This document shows, piece after piece, positions 42,205 through 51,966 of a stretch of 64,000 nucleotides of DNA (its first letter is position 1; each line of letters starts with the position of its first letter). Where the stretch lies: NCBI RefSeq assembly GCF_900112365.1, contig NZ_FOLQ01000002.1, positions 868,001 through 932,000 on the forward strand, in the 5' to 3' direction. This DNA comes from Spirosoma endophyticum (GTDB taxonomy: Bacteria; Bacteroidota; Bacteroidia; Cytophagales; Spirosomataceae). The position numbers and the translations under genes are program-made. The notes under the pieces were generated by a model, which was not told the origin of the DNA, ran no database searches, and saw only the letters and a program-made list of their open reading frames with translations.

Positions 42205-44649
42205 TTATCGGCCATCCTTGTCATCGTTACTGATCTTTTTGCCTTTTTTACCGCCACCAGCGCTCATCTGCCCAAATCGCCACTCAAATGAGAGTCGTAT
42301 GGAACGGCGGATGTAATAGTTTCGGGCTTCTGATTCGAAGGTAGGGGCCGACTGATGGCTCGTTTGCACGACTCCTCGATTGAAGGGGTTGTTCAGACCT
42401 AAGGTCAGACTCGCCTGTTTGTTCACAAACTCCCGTTTGGCCGAAATACTGTGCCAGTAAAAACCGGTGTTCGTTCCTTGCAAACTGACCCAGCTTGAAT
42501 TGAAATTGCCATTGGCCTGTAGTGTGAAATTGTTGGGTAGTTTGTAACTGGTGTTCAGATTGACGTTCCACACCAGACCATTATTTCCCTGATTGAGCGC
42601 CGGACTGAACAAGTCGACGTAGCGGACGTCACCGCCCCCATTGAGATTCCAGTTTTTAATCGGCTGGCTGCTCAGATTCAGGTTCAGTCCGTAGGCTTTT
42701 CGCTGGGCAATATTCTGCGGTTTGTTAATCGAGACCCCGGCTGCGTCGACGGTCGAGACATAGTCGATGGCGTTGTTGGTAAGCCGCCAGTACAACGCCG
42801 TATTTACCGATAAGCCATTTTTGGTACTGACACTATAGGCCAGTTCGGTGGCGTGACTTAGTTCTGGGTTAAGATACGGATTACCTGTTTGAATATTTTT
42901 GGGATCGCTCTGGTTCAGCCAGGGATTCAGATACCAGACCATCGGGCGCTGAATACGTTGCGTATAACTTACCTTGACCGTATGGGTTTTGATGGTTTTG
43001 GCTAACGTGAAGCTAGGAATCAGGTTGGAATATTGACTGGCTAACTTCGTTTGGGTTGTTGTGAAATCGCCCTGGATGTCCGTATGTTCGATACGTGCTC
43101 CGGCGTTCAGATTCCACTTTCGTTTCGTGTCGATTCGCAGGGCGGTGTAGGCTGAATAAACCCGTTGTATGTAATTAAAATCGTTCGATTGGGTAGAATC
43201 AGTCACCAGGGCTCCCTGACCATCAAGCGACTGTGATACCCGGTATTCACTGCCAATGTCACGCAGAATTCCTTTCAATCCAACTTCAAGTTTTAGGCTG
43301 GTTGTGTCTTTCCGGCCATTGATGGTGAAGGGATGGGTGTAATCCGTCTGAAAGGTATACTCCTGATTGCTGCTGTAGTTGCTGCTATGCTGGCGATAGA
43401 TCAGTTGTTCTGCCATCGAATACCGATCGGTATCGTAAACGTAATTATCGGGCATTCGGCTGAACTGAGTCAGGATCGAAAACTCCTGACCGGGCTTTTG
43501 AAACGTTTTGGTATAACCCAGGTCGAGCTGGCCGTTGCCGTAGGGATTACTGAACCTGATGTCATTCCGAAAGGCTTGCAGTTCCTCCCCAGCGGGGTTC
43601 GTCAGCCGGTTCACTACGTTGCTGTTATTGGGATAATAACCACCCCAGACATTCGCGGCAAAATTGAAATGATTAGTCGAATCGGGATCATAATCAATGC
43701 TCATTTCGCCATAGCCGCCCGTACCGGTATTATCGGCACTACTTTGTTGAGTCAAGATACTAAGTGGCTGACTCGGTCCGTCGCTGCTGGGCATCAGCGC
43801 CGTACGCGTCGATTGATTTTCGCGCTGGTTACGAAACTGATAGCCGTTGGCGGAGAGCGAAAGGCCAAATTTCTTTTTCTTCAGGTTCAGGCTCGTCCCT
43901 ACGCCCCGGTTCATCGTGCCAGCCGTGACCGTAGCAGTTCCGTTGAACCCCTGAAGGGCTTTTTTCGTGATGATGTTAATGACCCCAGCTGAACCCTCCG
44001 CATCGTATTTGGCACCTGGACTCGTGATCACTTCGATGGATTTAATAACATTGGCGGGCATTTGCCGCAGCGCATCCGACAGATTTCGCGCCATCATGGC
44101 CGAGGGCTTCCCGTTAATGAGCACTTTGATATTACCATTGCCCCGCATCTGAACATTTCCATCCAGATCAACGCTCAACGTAGGCACCTTACGTAGTACG
44201 TCAGCCGCCGTACCACCCGCGTTGGAAATGTCTTTTTCGGCGTTATACACCAAACGATCCCCTTTATCCTCGACCAGCGCTTTTTGCCCCGCTACAGTTA
44301 CCTCCCCCAGCGTTTTTCCTTCCGTGTTCATAAGGATCTGGCCCAGTTCGAGTGATGGTTTCTCCGTTGTGAGCAGCACCGGCAGGGATTTCGTCCGGTA
44401 ACCCACAAACGATAGAAGGAGTGTGTAGCGCCCTACCGGAATATTCGGCAAGACGAACGTACCGGCGCCATCGGTGGTGGTGCCAGTGAGGAGTTTAGGT
44501 CCGTCCATTAGGGCCACTGTGGCAAAGGGAACGGCTTTTGTCGTCGTTGAGTCGGTGAGCGAACCCGCTAGTTTACCGGGCAGGAGGGCTTGAGAGAGGG
44601 CACTGGAAAGCCCAACGCCAAGCAGGAGCAGCGTGAAAAGATGTTTCAT
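42205..44649 (-). CDS. TonB-type outer-membrane beta-barrel receptor 1
   Basis: 814 residues. Signal peptide at 1-20; carboxypeptidase-like regulatory beta-sandwich at about 25-110; plug-like domain at about 120-230 with repeated Gly-Asn-Gly-Asn-Ile motifs; then a large beta-barrel (OMP_b-brl_3 type) to the C-terminus, which ends in a Lys/Asp/Gly-rich tail. Proteins of this kind import large or scarce ligands, or move surface material, using TonB energy. No SusD partner is nearby, so a glycan-specific role is not supported. A paralogue is at 57638-60292. Confidence 0.88.
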   Translation of the reverse strand: MKHLFTLLLLGVGLSSALSQALLPGKLAGSLTDSTTTKAVPFATVALMDGPKLLTGTTTDGAGTFVLPNIPVGRYTLLLSFVGYRTKSLPVLLTTEKPSLELGQILMNTEGKTLGEVTVAGQKALVEDKGDRLVYNAEKDISNAGGTAADVLRKVPTLSVDLDGNVQMRGNGNIKVLINGKPSAMMARNLSDALRQMPANVIKSIEVITSPGAKYDAEGSAGVINIITKKALQGFNGTATVTAGTMNRGVGTSLNLKKKKFGLSLSANGYQFRNQRENQSTRTALMPSSDGPSQPLSILTQQSSADNTGTGGYGEMSIDYDPDSTNHFNFAANVWGGYYPNNSNVVNRLTNPAGEELQAFRNDIRFSNPYGNGQLDLGYTKTFQKPGQEFSILTQFSRMPDNYVYDTDRYSMAEQLIYRQHSSNYSSNQEYTFQTDYTHPFTINGRKDTTSLKLEVGLKGILRDIGSEYRVSQSLDGQGALVTDSTQSNDFNYIQRVYSAYTALRIDTKRKWNLNAGARIEHTDIQGDFTTTQTKLASQYSNLIPSFTLAKTIKTHTVKVSYTQRIQRPMVWYLNPWLNQSDPKNIQTGNPYLNPELSHATELAYSVSTKNGLSVNTALYWRLTNNAIDYVSTVDAAGVSINKPQNIAQRKAYGLNLNLSSQPIKNWNLNGGGDVRYVDLFSPALNQGNNGLVWNVNLNTSYKLPNNFTLQANGNFNSSWVSLQGTNTGFYWHSISAKREFVNKQASLTLGLNNPFNRGVVQTSHQSAPTFESEARNYYIRRSIRLSFEWRFGQMSAGGGKKGKKISNDDKDGR

Positions 44650-44797
44650 TAAAAGTGGGTAGTCGTCGGACCTATTGGGGGTGAGTTGCTAGTGGGATTG
44701 GGGTTGAGATTTTATTAGTGAACGGAAAGAATGGTCCGGTTTCATGCTTGCCCGTTTGTTGTGTTAAGGATGGAGAGACAGTGTAGTACGTTGCATC

Positions 44798-44956
44798 ATG
44801 GAGTAAAAAAAGCTGATCTTCCATACGCTTAACGATACATCAGGCATTTCTTCATCCCTGGCTGATGCCTGGAAACAAGTGATTCGCTGTGCTTTTCAGG
44901 AAAATAAGTTAACTGATTTGTTTAACCTGGCTGGTAACTGGTACGAAGACGATTGA
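44798..44956 (+). pseudogene. 52-codon gene with nonsense codon 3
   Basis: ATG at 44798 is followed by GAG and then TAA, after which the frame is open for 49 codons to TGA at 44954-44956. The translation after the stop is very protein-like: a Thr/Ser-rich turn, then two helices with Trp-Lys-Gln-Val-Ile and Asp-Leu-Phe-Asn-Leu, ending Trp-Tyr-Glu-Asp-Asp. A single C-to-T change (CAA to TAA) would explain it. The helix pattern recalls effector-associated small adaptor domains, but this is speculation. Confidence 0.35.
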
Positions 44957-45769
44957 GAAGGAGAAACATTACAAATGCTTGTCATTTTATTAATTAGTCC
45001 TGCTTTGATTTAGTTTTTGCGTATACCCCCAACCCCCTGAAGGGGGCTTAGATGGAGAATAGTCGAGCGAAGCCCCCTTCAGGGGGTTGGGGGTATACGC
45101 AAAAACTAAATGAATTTATTAGTTAGCCCACAATCAGCGAGGGGAATGAGTGGAAATGAAAGCCACAGACGGCGTATTATTGAACGTTATGAACCAGAAA
45201 CACAAAAGCCCCAACCAGGAGGTTGAGGCCGATAGATGCTTGCTACTGTATCCTTGACTGACAGGAGTGTAGAAGGTCACTCCGGTTGTAGAATTGTTCA
45301 CAACGATGATAGAATCGTTCACATTTTACGCTGATTGGTAACGGCAATAGCCAACAGTAATCCATTTTGGATAGTACGGCTTATCCAGCTATTACTTTGT
45401 CGCTGATGCAAACAAAAAAGCAGACCGACATAGTGGGCCTGCTTTCCTAATTCTTAATCTAAAAGTTGTGATCAAAATAACAGCAATTCCTTCACGCATA
45501 AAAATACAATCGACCGCAGCGGGGTAAACACCGATAGATACCCCCTTTTTATCGATTGACGTGAATGGGCGGTATGTGTATACCAGGATTCTTTGTAAGG
45601 AATCGAAAGAAAACAAGTACTGGTTTTGAAAAGACCCTGTAGCTAATCGAATGGATCGGTGTTCTTTCAAGAAAAGCGACAGCCAACGTTTATACGGAGA
45701 CGTTTAGCCAATCTCAATAATAAAGCTGAGTTTTAGTATCTTCGCTTCACCCCACTATTTTATAAGTTT
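44957..45769. other. Gene-free stretch with repeats and terminator-like hairpins
   Basis: Contains the perfect inverted repeat at 45009-45110 and at least one minus-strand terminator-like hairpin near 45412-45443. Two minus-strand ORFs (45134-45322 and 45392-45670) run through these structures and look non-coding. A TATCTTCG sequence at 45737-45744, one mismatch from the -7 consensus, may be the antiporter promoter. Confidence 0.45.
45009..45110. repeat. Perfect 41-bp inverted repeat, MITE-like
   Basis: Arms 45009-45049 and 45070-45110 are exact complements around a 20-nt centre. Each arm holds an inner hairpin built on CCCCCTGAAGGGGG. It resembles intergenic repeats of the form CCCCCTTCAGGGGG seen in Bacteroidota. 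It is non-coding. Confidence 0.9.
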
Positions 45770-47389
45770 ATGCACCAAACATTGCTACTTTGTCTGGCGT
45801 TAATGCTTGCCGTTACGTTACTGGTCATGGTCGGACAGCGTTTACGGATTCCGGTCCCCATTTTTCTCGTGTTAAGTGGTTTAGCCGTTAGCCTGGTTCC
45901 GGGTATTCCCCCTATCGAAGTTGACCCCGAACTAATCTTTCTGATATTCTTACCGCCCTTACTTTACGAAGCCGCCTGGTTTATGTCCTGGAAGGAATTC
46001 TGGCGCTGGCGACGTATCATCGTTGTGCTGGCTTTTGGGCTGGTACTATTCACCTCGTTTGCTGTTGCGTATGTGTCGAGTGCCGTAATTCCCGGATTTA
46101 CACTGGCGCTGGGATTTCTGCTGGGCGGCATCATTTCACCACCCGATGCCGTTGCGGCTACGTCGGTTCTGAAGGAGGTTAACATTTCGAAAGCGGCCAT
46201 CAGCATTCTGGAGGGGGAGAGTTTAGTGAACGATGCGGCAAGTTTGGTGGTATTTCGCTTTGCCCTGGCCGCTGTTTTGTCGGGCTCGTTTGCGTGGCAG
46301 GTAGCCTCTGTCGATTTTTTGCTGGTCACAATAATGGGAATAGTCGTTGGACTGGCTGTAGGTGGAGTATTTTATGCAATCCACCGATGGATGCCTACGA
46401 CAACCCGAATCAGCATCCTGCTGACATTCATCGCTCCCTATATTATGTACATGACCGCCGAAGAGTTTAAGGTCTCGGGGGTTATGGCTGTGGTGAGTGG
46501 AGGGCTGTTCTTGTCAAATCAGAGCCATGTAATCCTGAACCACAGTTCACGAATTCAAGGGACGGGCATGTGGGCCACGGTTGTTTTTGCTTTAAATGGC
46601 CTGGTCTTTATTCTGATCGGGCTTGAATTGCCGGTTATTATCAACGGGCTGGAGGGCTATTCGAAAACTGAAGCTGTTTTATTCGCGCTGCTGATCACGG
46701 CAGTGGTCATTGTTACGCGTATGGTATTCACGGTATCATCATCGTACTTCACTCAGTTTATCGGGAAATACATTACCGTAGCGCAGCGAAATCCTGGCTG
46801 GCGCGGCCCATTTATTATTGGCTGGGCCGGAATGCGTGGGGTTGTGTCGCTGGCATCGGCGTTGTCGGTTCCACTGGCTCTGCAAAACGGCACGCCATTT
46901 CCGCACCGGAATCTGATTCTGTTCATTACGTTTGTGGTCATTCTGGTGACGCTGGTTTTTCAGGGGCTGACCTTGCCGCTGGTTATCCGGTGGATTAATC
47001 CCAAAGATCTTGACGTGCGCATACCCGAAGATGAACAGGAAACAAGGATTCGGCTAAAGTTGCTAAAAGTGGCCCTGGCGTATCTTCATGAAAACTATGC
47101 CAAAGAATCGAGCACAAACGAACTGGTGGAAAATCTGAAGAATCGAATGGAAAGCGATCTGCATCAGACGAAACGACATCTGGATTCCTTGGAAAGCGAT
47201 GGCGACAACGTAACAAAGTACAATGAGATTGTGACCGATATCATTAACGTTAAACGCGAAGAACTGCATCGACTACGCAGTGTACAGGAGTTCGACGATG
47301 AGGTTATTCGTAAAGAAGAAGCCCAGATGGATCTGGAGGAGGAAAAGTTAATCACCCGATTCGTTAAGCGAATTGTTTTCGATAGGTAA
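45770..47389 (+). CDS. CPA1-family Na+/H+ antiporter
   Basis: 539 residues. About 12 membrane helices in residues 1-405 with the family motifs Ile-Ser-Pro-Pro-Asp-Ala-Val-Ala-Ala (helix 5) and Glu-Gly-Glu-Ser-Leu-Val-Asn-Asp-Ala (helix 6, ion-binding Asp-Asn pair). The C-terminal ~130 residues are a charged cytoplasmic tail with coiled-coil character, as in NhaP/YjcE-like proteins. It swaps Na+ (or K+) for H+ across the inner membrane and serves pH and salt balance. Monocistronic, bounded by a symmetric terminator. Confidence 0.93.
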   Translation: MHQTLLLCLALMLAVTLLVMVGQRLRIPVPIFLVLSGLAVSLVPGIPPIEVDPELIFLIFLPPLLYEAAWFMSWKEFWRWRRIIVVLAFGLVLFTSFAVAYVSSAVIPGFTLALGFLLGGIISPPDAVAATSVLKEVNISKAAISILEGESLVNDAASLVVFRFALAAVLSGSFAWQVASVDFLLVTIMGIVVGLAVGGVFYAIHRWMPTTTRISILLTFIAPYIMYMTAEEFKVSGVMAVVSGGLFLSNQSHVILNHSSRIQGTGMWATVVFALNGLVFILIGLELPVIINGLEGYSKTEAVLFALLITAVVIVTRMVFTVSSSYFTQFIGKYITVAQRNPGWRGPFIIGWAGMRGVVSLASALSVPLALQNGTPFPHRNLILFITFVVILVTLVFQGLTLPLVIRWINPKDLDVRIPEDEQETRIRLKLLKVALAYLHENYAKESSTNELVENLKNRMESDLHQTKRHLDSLESDGDNVTKYNEIVTDIINVKREELHRLRSVQEFDDEVIRKEEAQMDLEEEKLITRFVKRIVFDR

Positions 47390-47394
47390 CCTAT

Positions 47395-47433
47395 AAAAAA
47401 GCCCGGACTGCACAACACAGTCCGGGCTTTTTT
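47395..47433. terminator. Bidirectional terminator
   Basis: Perfect 16-bp stem (A6 plus GCCCGGACTG and its complement) around a 7-nt loop between two convergent genes. Confidence 0.93.
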
Positions 47434-47449
47434 ATAAGTTACCTATCGA

Positions 47450-50407
47450 TCAACCAAACGCGTTGATGTGCTTCTGGAAGATCGCTTCGTATTTGGCGAC
47501 GGCGGCCGTTTGTTTGGCTTCCTTGCAGGCTTCAACAATCGTTTGCAGAATGTAAAGATCTGAATCAGGGCTACCAAAGCGGTTTCCATTGCCGCTCTTA
47601 TCGTAAGTCAGGTTCTGGTCAGCGCGGTTCGCCATCGTATCTGCAATTTCGAGCGCTTTTTTACTGTCGCCTACTTCAAACAGAAACCGAACGTAGTTCG
47701 ACGAAATCTGGTCGTACGGAATGCTCTTGTCCGGGATAACTTTCAGCGAATAGTTAAGCACTTCCAGCGCTTTCGCCTTGTTGCCTTCACGGATGAGCTG
47801 ATCAGCCAGACGGAAAAACGCAATCCGGGCTGAAATGACGGGCGGTCCTTTGTAGGTTTCGTCATAGTACACGTTTGGGTTGTCGAACTCACGCCAGAAT
47901 GTCTTCTTGGTCATGTTGTTATACATGATGTCGGCGTTGACATACCCATCCGATGCACCCGGCACGGCCACCGGCATCAGGCGATAAGCGTATCCTTCCA
48001 GTTGCATGTATGGCTTCAGGCTCAGGTAATTATCGCTGGCTAACGTACTGGAAAAATAAATGGGACGTTTCCAGTTGTTAGTCGCAATCATATCGAGCAT
48101 GATGAGATCGGGCTTATAAAGATCCTTCTTGCCAATCGTCCATTGCAAGGTGTCTTTCATCATCGGACGTAGCAGCGCAGGCACAAAGTTTGCCTGATCT
48201 ACAGCGGCTTTGTCGATAGGCAGGAACAGCACCGACGAGGGCAAAATACTGGTCATGTCGCCATTCGTGAGCGGAACCTGTACCGCCGGATTACTGGTTT
48301 TGATCAGGCTAATGTATTGCTTTAAGTCAATCCCATTTTTCACGCCCGGTACTTCATAAAACGGCACAATGTCGTTTTTGCCCTTGTTGAAATTGTCGAA
48401 TTCCAGTGAAATCGGCAATGCGTCAGACTTATACGTTTTGCGTTTCATTTGCTGAATATACCACTCAGTACCGAGCAAACTCAGGTTGCAAACGCGTACA
48501 TCCGTGCGAAAACCTTCCACTTCCTGCACATACCAAAGAGGGAACGTATCATTATCTCCACCGGTAAAGAGTACCGCGTTTGGCGCACAGGAATTGAGCA
48601 GGTTTTTGGCGAAATCGACCGACTGATACCGGTTGTCGCGATTGTGGTTGTCCCAGCTTTTAGCTCCCATCATCAGCGGTATTAACAGGCAAACGCCAGC
48701 GACCAGGCCATTGCGGGCAATATCCGACTTAAGGTACGTTCGCAATCCTTCGGCAATCGCCATAACGCCCAGACCGAGCCAGATGGCGAAGAAGTAGAAC
48801 GACCCAACGTAGATGTAATCCCGTTCGCGCGGTTCGGAAGGGGGTGAGTTCAGGAAAACCTGCAGCGCAATACCCGTGAACAAAAACAGTAACCCGACAA
48901 TCAGGAAATCGCGCCGACGCCGGAAATACTGGAACGTAATGCCAAACAGACCAAGCGCGAATGGCAGCATGTAGAAATTGTCGCGGGCTTTATTGGTCTT
49001 CAGCAGGTCGGGTGCGTTCTGATCCGATGACCAGGGCAGCAGGTAGCCTGCGCCTTCTTCATCACTCTCACGACCGGCAAAGTTCCACATCAGATAGCGC
49101 CACCACATATGCCCCAACTGATAGCTAAACAAATACTTGATGTTGTCGCCCATCGTTGGCTTTTGCCCTTCGGCTAGGCCAAGCATTTGTCTATAAAGCT
49201 GCGGGTGATTCTGCTGACTGCTATACACGCGGGGAAATAGCATCTCATCACCAGGTGCATAAACGTATTCTGGCTGATGATCGAACACAACGTACTTATT
49301 ACCTTCTTTTTTCCACATCGCAGCCCCTGGCTTCTGGTCAATCGGCCGGGCGGTGAAGACCGGCCCGTAGAGCAGCGAGCGGCTACCGTATTGTTCCCGA
49401 CGCAGATACGACAGGAAGTTCAGTTCGTCGCTTGGGTCATTTTCGTTGATAGGCGGATTAAAATCAGCCCGTACCAACACCTGCAAATAGGAGGCATAAC
49501 CGATCAGGACGAATGCCAGTGCCAGTAGTGACGTGTTCAGGATAACGCGCTTCTTCCGTGCCGACCAGACAATGCCGTAGACTATTGTCCCGATAAAAAC
49601 AACGGTGAAGAACATGGCACCTGAGTTAAACGGCAAGCCTAACGTATTCACGAAGAACCGTTCAACGGCGAAGGCCATGCCCGGCAATCCTGGAATAATA
49701 CCGGCGTTAATAATGGCCAGGATAAGCAGGCCAATACCGGCAGCCGTGGCACCTCCCCAGAAGGTTGGTTTAGGGTATTTTTTGAAGTAATAGATAAGCG
49801 CCAGCGCGGGCAACGTCACGAGGTTCAGTAAGTGAACCCCAATGGATAAACCGGTTAGATAAGCAATGAAAATGAGCCAGCGATTAGCGGCTGCTTCGTC
49901 TTCAATACGTTCCCATTTGAAGGCGGCCCATACCACGATAGCCGTAAAGAATGATGACATCCCGTACACTTCTGCTTCGACCGCGGAGAACCAGAACGTA
50001 TCAGAAAAGGTGTACGCTACGGCCCCAACAGCCGCCGTTCCAATAACCAGCAACGTATCGGCGGTGGTGTATTCGCTCTCTGGTTTGGCCAGGAGTTTCT
50101 GAGCCAGCATGGTGATAGTCCAGAACAAAAACGCGATGGTGAAGGCACTGGCTAGTACAGATGCCATGTTGACCCAATAAGCCACACTGGTCAGATTACC
50201 GAACGACATCATCGAGAAGAGCCGTCCCAGCAACAGGAAAAATGGTGCGCCGGGTGGGTGGGGCACCTGAAGTTTAAATGAACACGCAATGAACTCGCCA
50301 CAGTCCCAAAAACTGGCGGTACGTTCAACGGTCATCGCATAGGTAACGAGTGCGACGGCGAAAACGAGCCAGCCCGTGAGGGTGTTCAGGCGTTTGAATG
50401 ACTGCAT
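47450..50407 (-). CDS. DUF2723 membrane protein (GT117-type, TPR tail)
   Basis: 985 residues. About 12 membrane helices in the first ~570 residues, with the DUF2723 start (Phe-Trp-Asp-Cys-Gly-Glu-Phe-Ile near residue 33, the Asp/Glu typical of GT-C transferases). A periplasmic region follows (about 600-830), and TPR-like helices close the protein (about 865-985). DUF2723 proteins are classed as GT117, related to protein O-mannosyltransferases, and are thought to glycosylate proteins in Bacteroidota. The acceptor is not shown. Preceded by a candidate -7 element at 50448-50455. Confidence 0.92.
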   Translation of the reverse strand: MQSFKRLNTLTGWLVFAVALVTYAMTVERTASFWDCGEFIACSFKLQVPHPPGAPFFLLLGRLFSMMSFGNLTSVAYWVNMASVLASAFTIAFLFWTITMLAQKLLAKPESEYTTADTLLVIGTAAVGAVAYTFSDTFWFSAVEAEVYGMSSFFTAIVVWAAFKWERIEDEAAANRWLIFIAYLTGLSIGVHLLNLVTLPALALIYYFKKYPKPTFWGGATAAGIGLLILAIINAGIIPGLPGMAFAVERFFVNTLGLPFNSGAMFFTVVFIGTIVYGIVWSARKKRVILNTSLLALAFVLIGYASYLQVLVRADFNPPINENDPSDELNFLSYLRREQYGSRSLLYGPVFTARPIDQKPGAAMWKKEGNKYVVFDHQPEYVYAPGDEMLFPRVYSSQQNHPQLYRQMLGLAEGQKPTMGDNIKYLFSYQLGHMWWRYLMWNFAGRESDEEGAGYLLPWSSDQNAPDLLKTNKARDNFYMLPFALGLFGITFQYFRRRRDFLIVGLLFLFTGIALQVFLNSPPSEPRERDYIYVGSFYFFAIWLGLGVMAIAEGLRTYLKSDIARNGLVAGVCLLIPLMMGAKSWDNHNRDNRYQSVDFAKNLLNSCAPNAVLFTGGDNDTFPLWYVQEVEGFRTDVRVCNLSLLGTEWYIQQMKRKTYKSDALPISLEFDNFNKGKNDIVPFYEVPGVKNGIDLKQYISLIKTSNPAVQVPLTNGDMTSILPSSVLFLPIDKAAVDQANFVPALLRPMMKDTLQWTIGKKDLYKPDLIMLDMIATNNWKRPIYFSSTLASDNYLSLKPYMQLEGYAYRLMPVAVPGASDGYVNADIMYNNMTKKTFWREFDNPNVYYDETYKGPPVISARIAFFRLADQLIREGNKAKALEVLNYSLKVIPDKSIPYDQISSNYVRFLFEVGDSKKALEIADTMANRADQNLTYDKSGNGNRFGSPDSDLYILQTIVEACKEAKQTAAVAKYEAIFQKHINAFG

Positions 50408-50447
50408 ACAAATGGAGATTAACGAACTGCTTTTGTGTAAGTAGCCT

Positions 50448-50455
50448 CAAAAATA
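50448..50455 (-). promoter_or_regulatory. Candidate -7 promoter element
   Basis: Minus-strand TATTTTTG matches TAnnTTTG, 41 nt before the DUF2723 start. No -33 box is evident. Confidence 0.4.
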
Positions 50456-50491
50456 CATAAAAAAGCAGCCCGGCCGGGTTAGGTCGGGCTG
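50456..50491 (-). terminator. Rho-independent terminator
   Basis: CAGCCCG/CGGGCTG stem (50466-50472 with 50485-50491) followed on the minus strand by a T-rich run. It lies 211 nt beyond the SPFH gene stop, so it could end that transcript. Confidence 0.6.
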
Positions 50492-50701
50492 TTAAAGTTT
50501 GTTAAGGCAACTGTTTTGTGCGCGTTTTTTCTATGGCTATGGTTTAAGTTTAACCTTATAATTCATAGACAAAGGTGCGTGACCTTATCTAAACTGCGTC
50601 AGATTTTCCTATACATGACCTCGATTTCATGAACTGGTTCAGGCTATGAAACGCCAAACAGCGAGGAGAAGTGGAGCATGGTAGTGATTCTTAATCAGGA
50701 T

Positions 50702-51535
50702 TTATTTTATCGGTAATTGCACCATCGTTGAGCTGGAGCCAAGCTGTGTTGTGGGTAAACTGCCGTTCCATTTGGCAATCCATTGTTGCTGAATAAGCAT
50801 GGGCGTGAGCGTCTTTTGCTTCAATTCATTGGCTCTTGCTTCGGCTTCCGCTTCAATAATTTTTGCTCGGGCAATACCACTGGCTTTGGTCACGGCAATT
50901 TCAGCCGATGCTTTTTCGGCAGCAACCTGATTGTTCAGTCTGAGCGCGTTTTGTACGGCTGTATTCTTGGCATCGATCATAGCCTGTAACGATTCGGGTG
51001 GCGTGAGGTTGGACGTGATGTTTTCGAACATAAACCCATCATTCACCAACGCCTTTTGCAGTTTTGCTTCGACCTGATCCTCAAAACTGACGCGGTTATT
51101 GACGAGCGAATCAGGGGTGAACGTATTGGCAATATCACGATACGAGTTGTAGACGATAGTCCGCAGAATGTTGTTTTCAATATCGGGTAACTCTTTTCGG
51201 TACTTGCGATACACGTTTGCTCCCTGCCCTTTAACCAGGTGATAATTAAGCGTGGGGTCAATCTTAAACAAGGTACCTCCTTTTGCGCTGACCGTGAAGG
51301 GGTCGTAATCTTTGGTCTGGGTGAAGGTTGGATACTGCTCAATGAAGGAGGTTAATGGGTTATAGAATACCCACCCAGTAACGTTCTCAATATCGGACGC
51401 TCCCCGGTCGGAGCCAATTTTACTGACTTTAATACCCTCATGACTGGCATCAATAGTTGTACAGGAAATTACAAATTGACTCACGAGAAATAGCAGGACG
51501 AGCCCTACAGCACTGGAAATAAGTAAACGTCTCAT
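50702..51535 (-). CDS. SPFH/Band 7 (prohibitin-like) protein
   Basis: 277 residues. One N-terminal membrane helix (about 5-25, followed by Cys-Thr-Thr), then an SPFH domain (about 30-200) and a long Ala/Glu-rich helix (about 200-250), as in prohibitins. Such proteins form ring or microdomain scaffolds in the inner membrane and often control proteases or membrane order. Its start overlaps the stop of the 61-aa membrane protein upstream (TAATG), so the two are translated together. Confidence 0.9.
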   Translation of the reverse strand: MRRLLISSAVGLVLLFLVSQFVISCTTIDASHEGIKVSKIGSDRGASDIENVTGWVFYNPLTSFIEQYPTFTQTKDYDPFTVSAKGGTLFKIDPTLNYHLVKGQGANVYRKYRKELPDIENNILRTIVYNSYRDIANTFTPDSLVNNRVSFEDQVEAKLQKALVNDGFMFENITSNLTPPESLQAMIDAKNTAVQNALRLNNQVAAEKASAEIAVTKASGIARAKIIEAEAEARANELKQKTLTPMLIQQQWIAKWNGSLPTTQLGSSSTMVQLPIK

Positions 51536-51720
51536 TATTTAAACGGGTTTTTAGTGAAGGCTTTTGTTTTCAAGCTAATCCAGCCATACAGAATTACGGT
51601 TAACCCAGCTGCTATGACCAACAAATCGCTGGGCTGATTGAGTAACCATTGAATTCCGTTGACGCAGAAAACCGAGAAAACGAAAAAGCTAAAGAGCAGA
51701 AGTGCTTTGGCAAGGTCCAT
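51535..51720 (-). CDS. Small two-helix membrane protein, 61 aa
   Basis: Two hydrophobic helices (about 6-25 and 31-50) joined by Asn-Gln-Pro-Ser, with a basic C-terminal tail (Lys-Thr-Lys-Ala-Phe-Thr-Lys). It overlaps the SPFH gene by one base of a TAATG stop/start pair, suggesting a functional link with the prohibitin-like protein. No family is recognised. Confidence 0.7.
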   Translation of the reverse strand: MDLAKALLLFSFFVFSVFCVNGIQWLLNQPSDLLVIAAGLTVILYGWISLKTKAFTKNPFK

Positions 51721-51898
51721 GGGTTAAGTGCTTGATTTGTCAGCTAATGTACCAGGTGGTGAGCCTTGCCACAGAGCTAATTGTTTGAATGGCTAAAATG
51801 GCTTTTTTTCGGGCCAGTTGTCTGTATGAGATTTTGTCTTCATCAGGATTAACTCAACGAATTGCTTATTGTGATGAAAAATTGAATCAGGTAACGGT

Positions 51899-51940
51899 TA
51901 AAAAATAACGCCCCCTGCTGACTTCAGCAGGGGGCGTTAT
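51899..51940 (-). terminator. Rho-independent terminator of folD
   Basis: Perfect 17-bp stem (51905-51921 with 51924-51940) around a 2-nt centre, followed on the minus strand by T runs. 27 nt beyond the folD stop. Confidence 0.92.
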
Positions 51941-51966
51941 TGCAAAAAACGAAACGATTGGCTAGC

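Noticed and set aside
45134-45670. Two minus-strand ORFs (62 and 92 codons)
   Set aside because: They cross terminator-like hairpins and A-rich runs and have no protein-like pattern.
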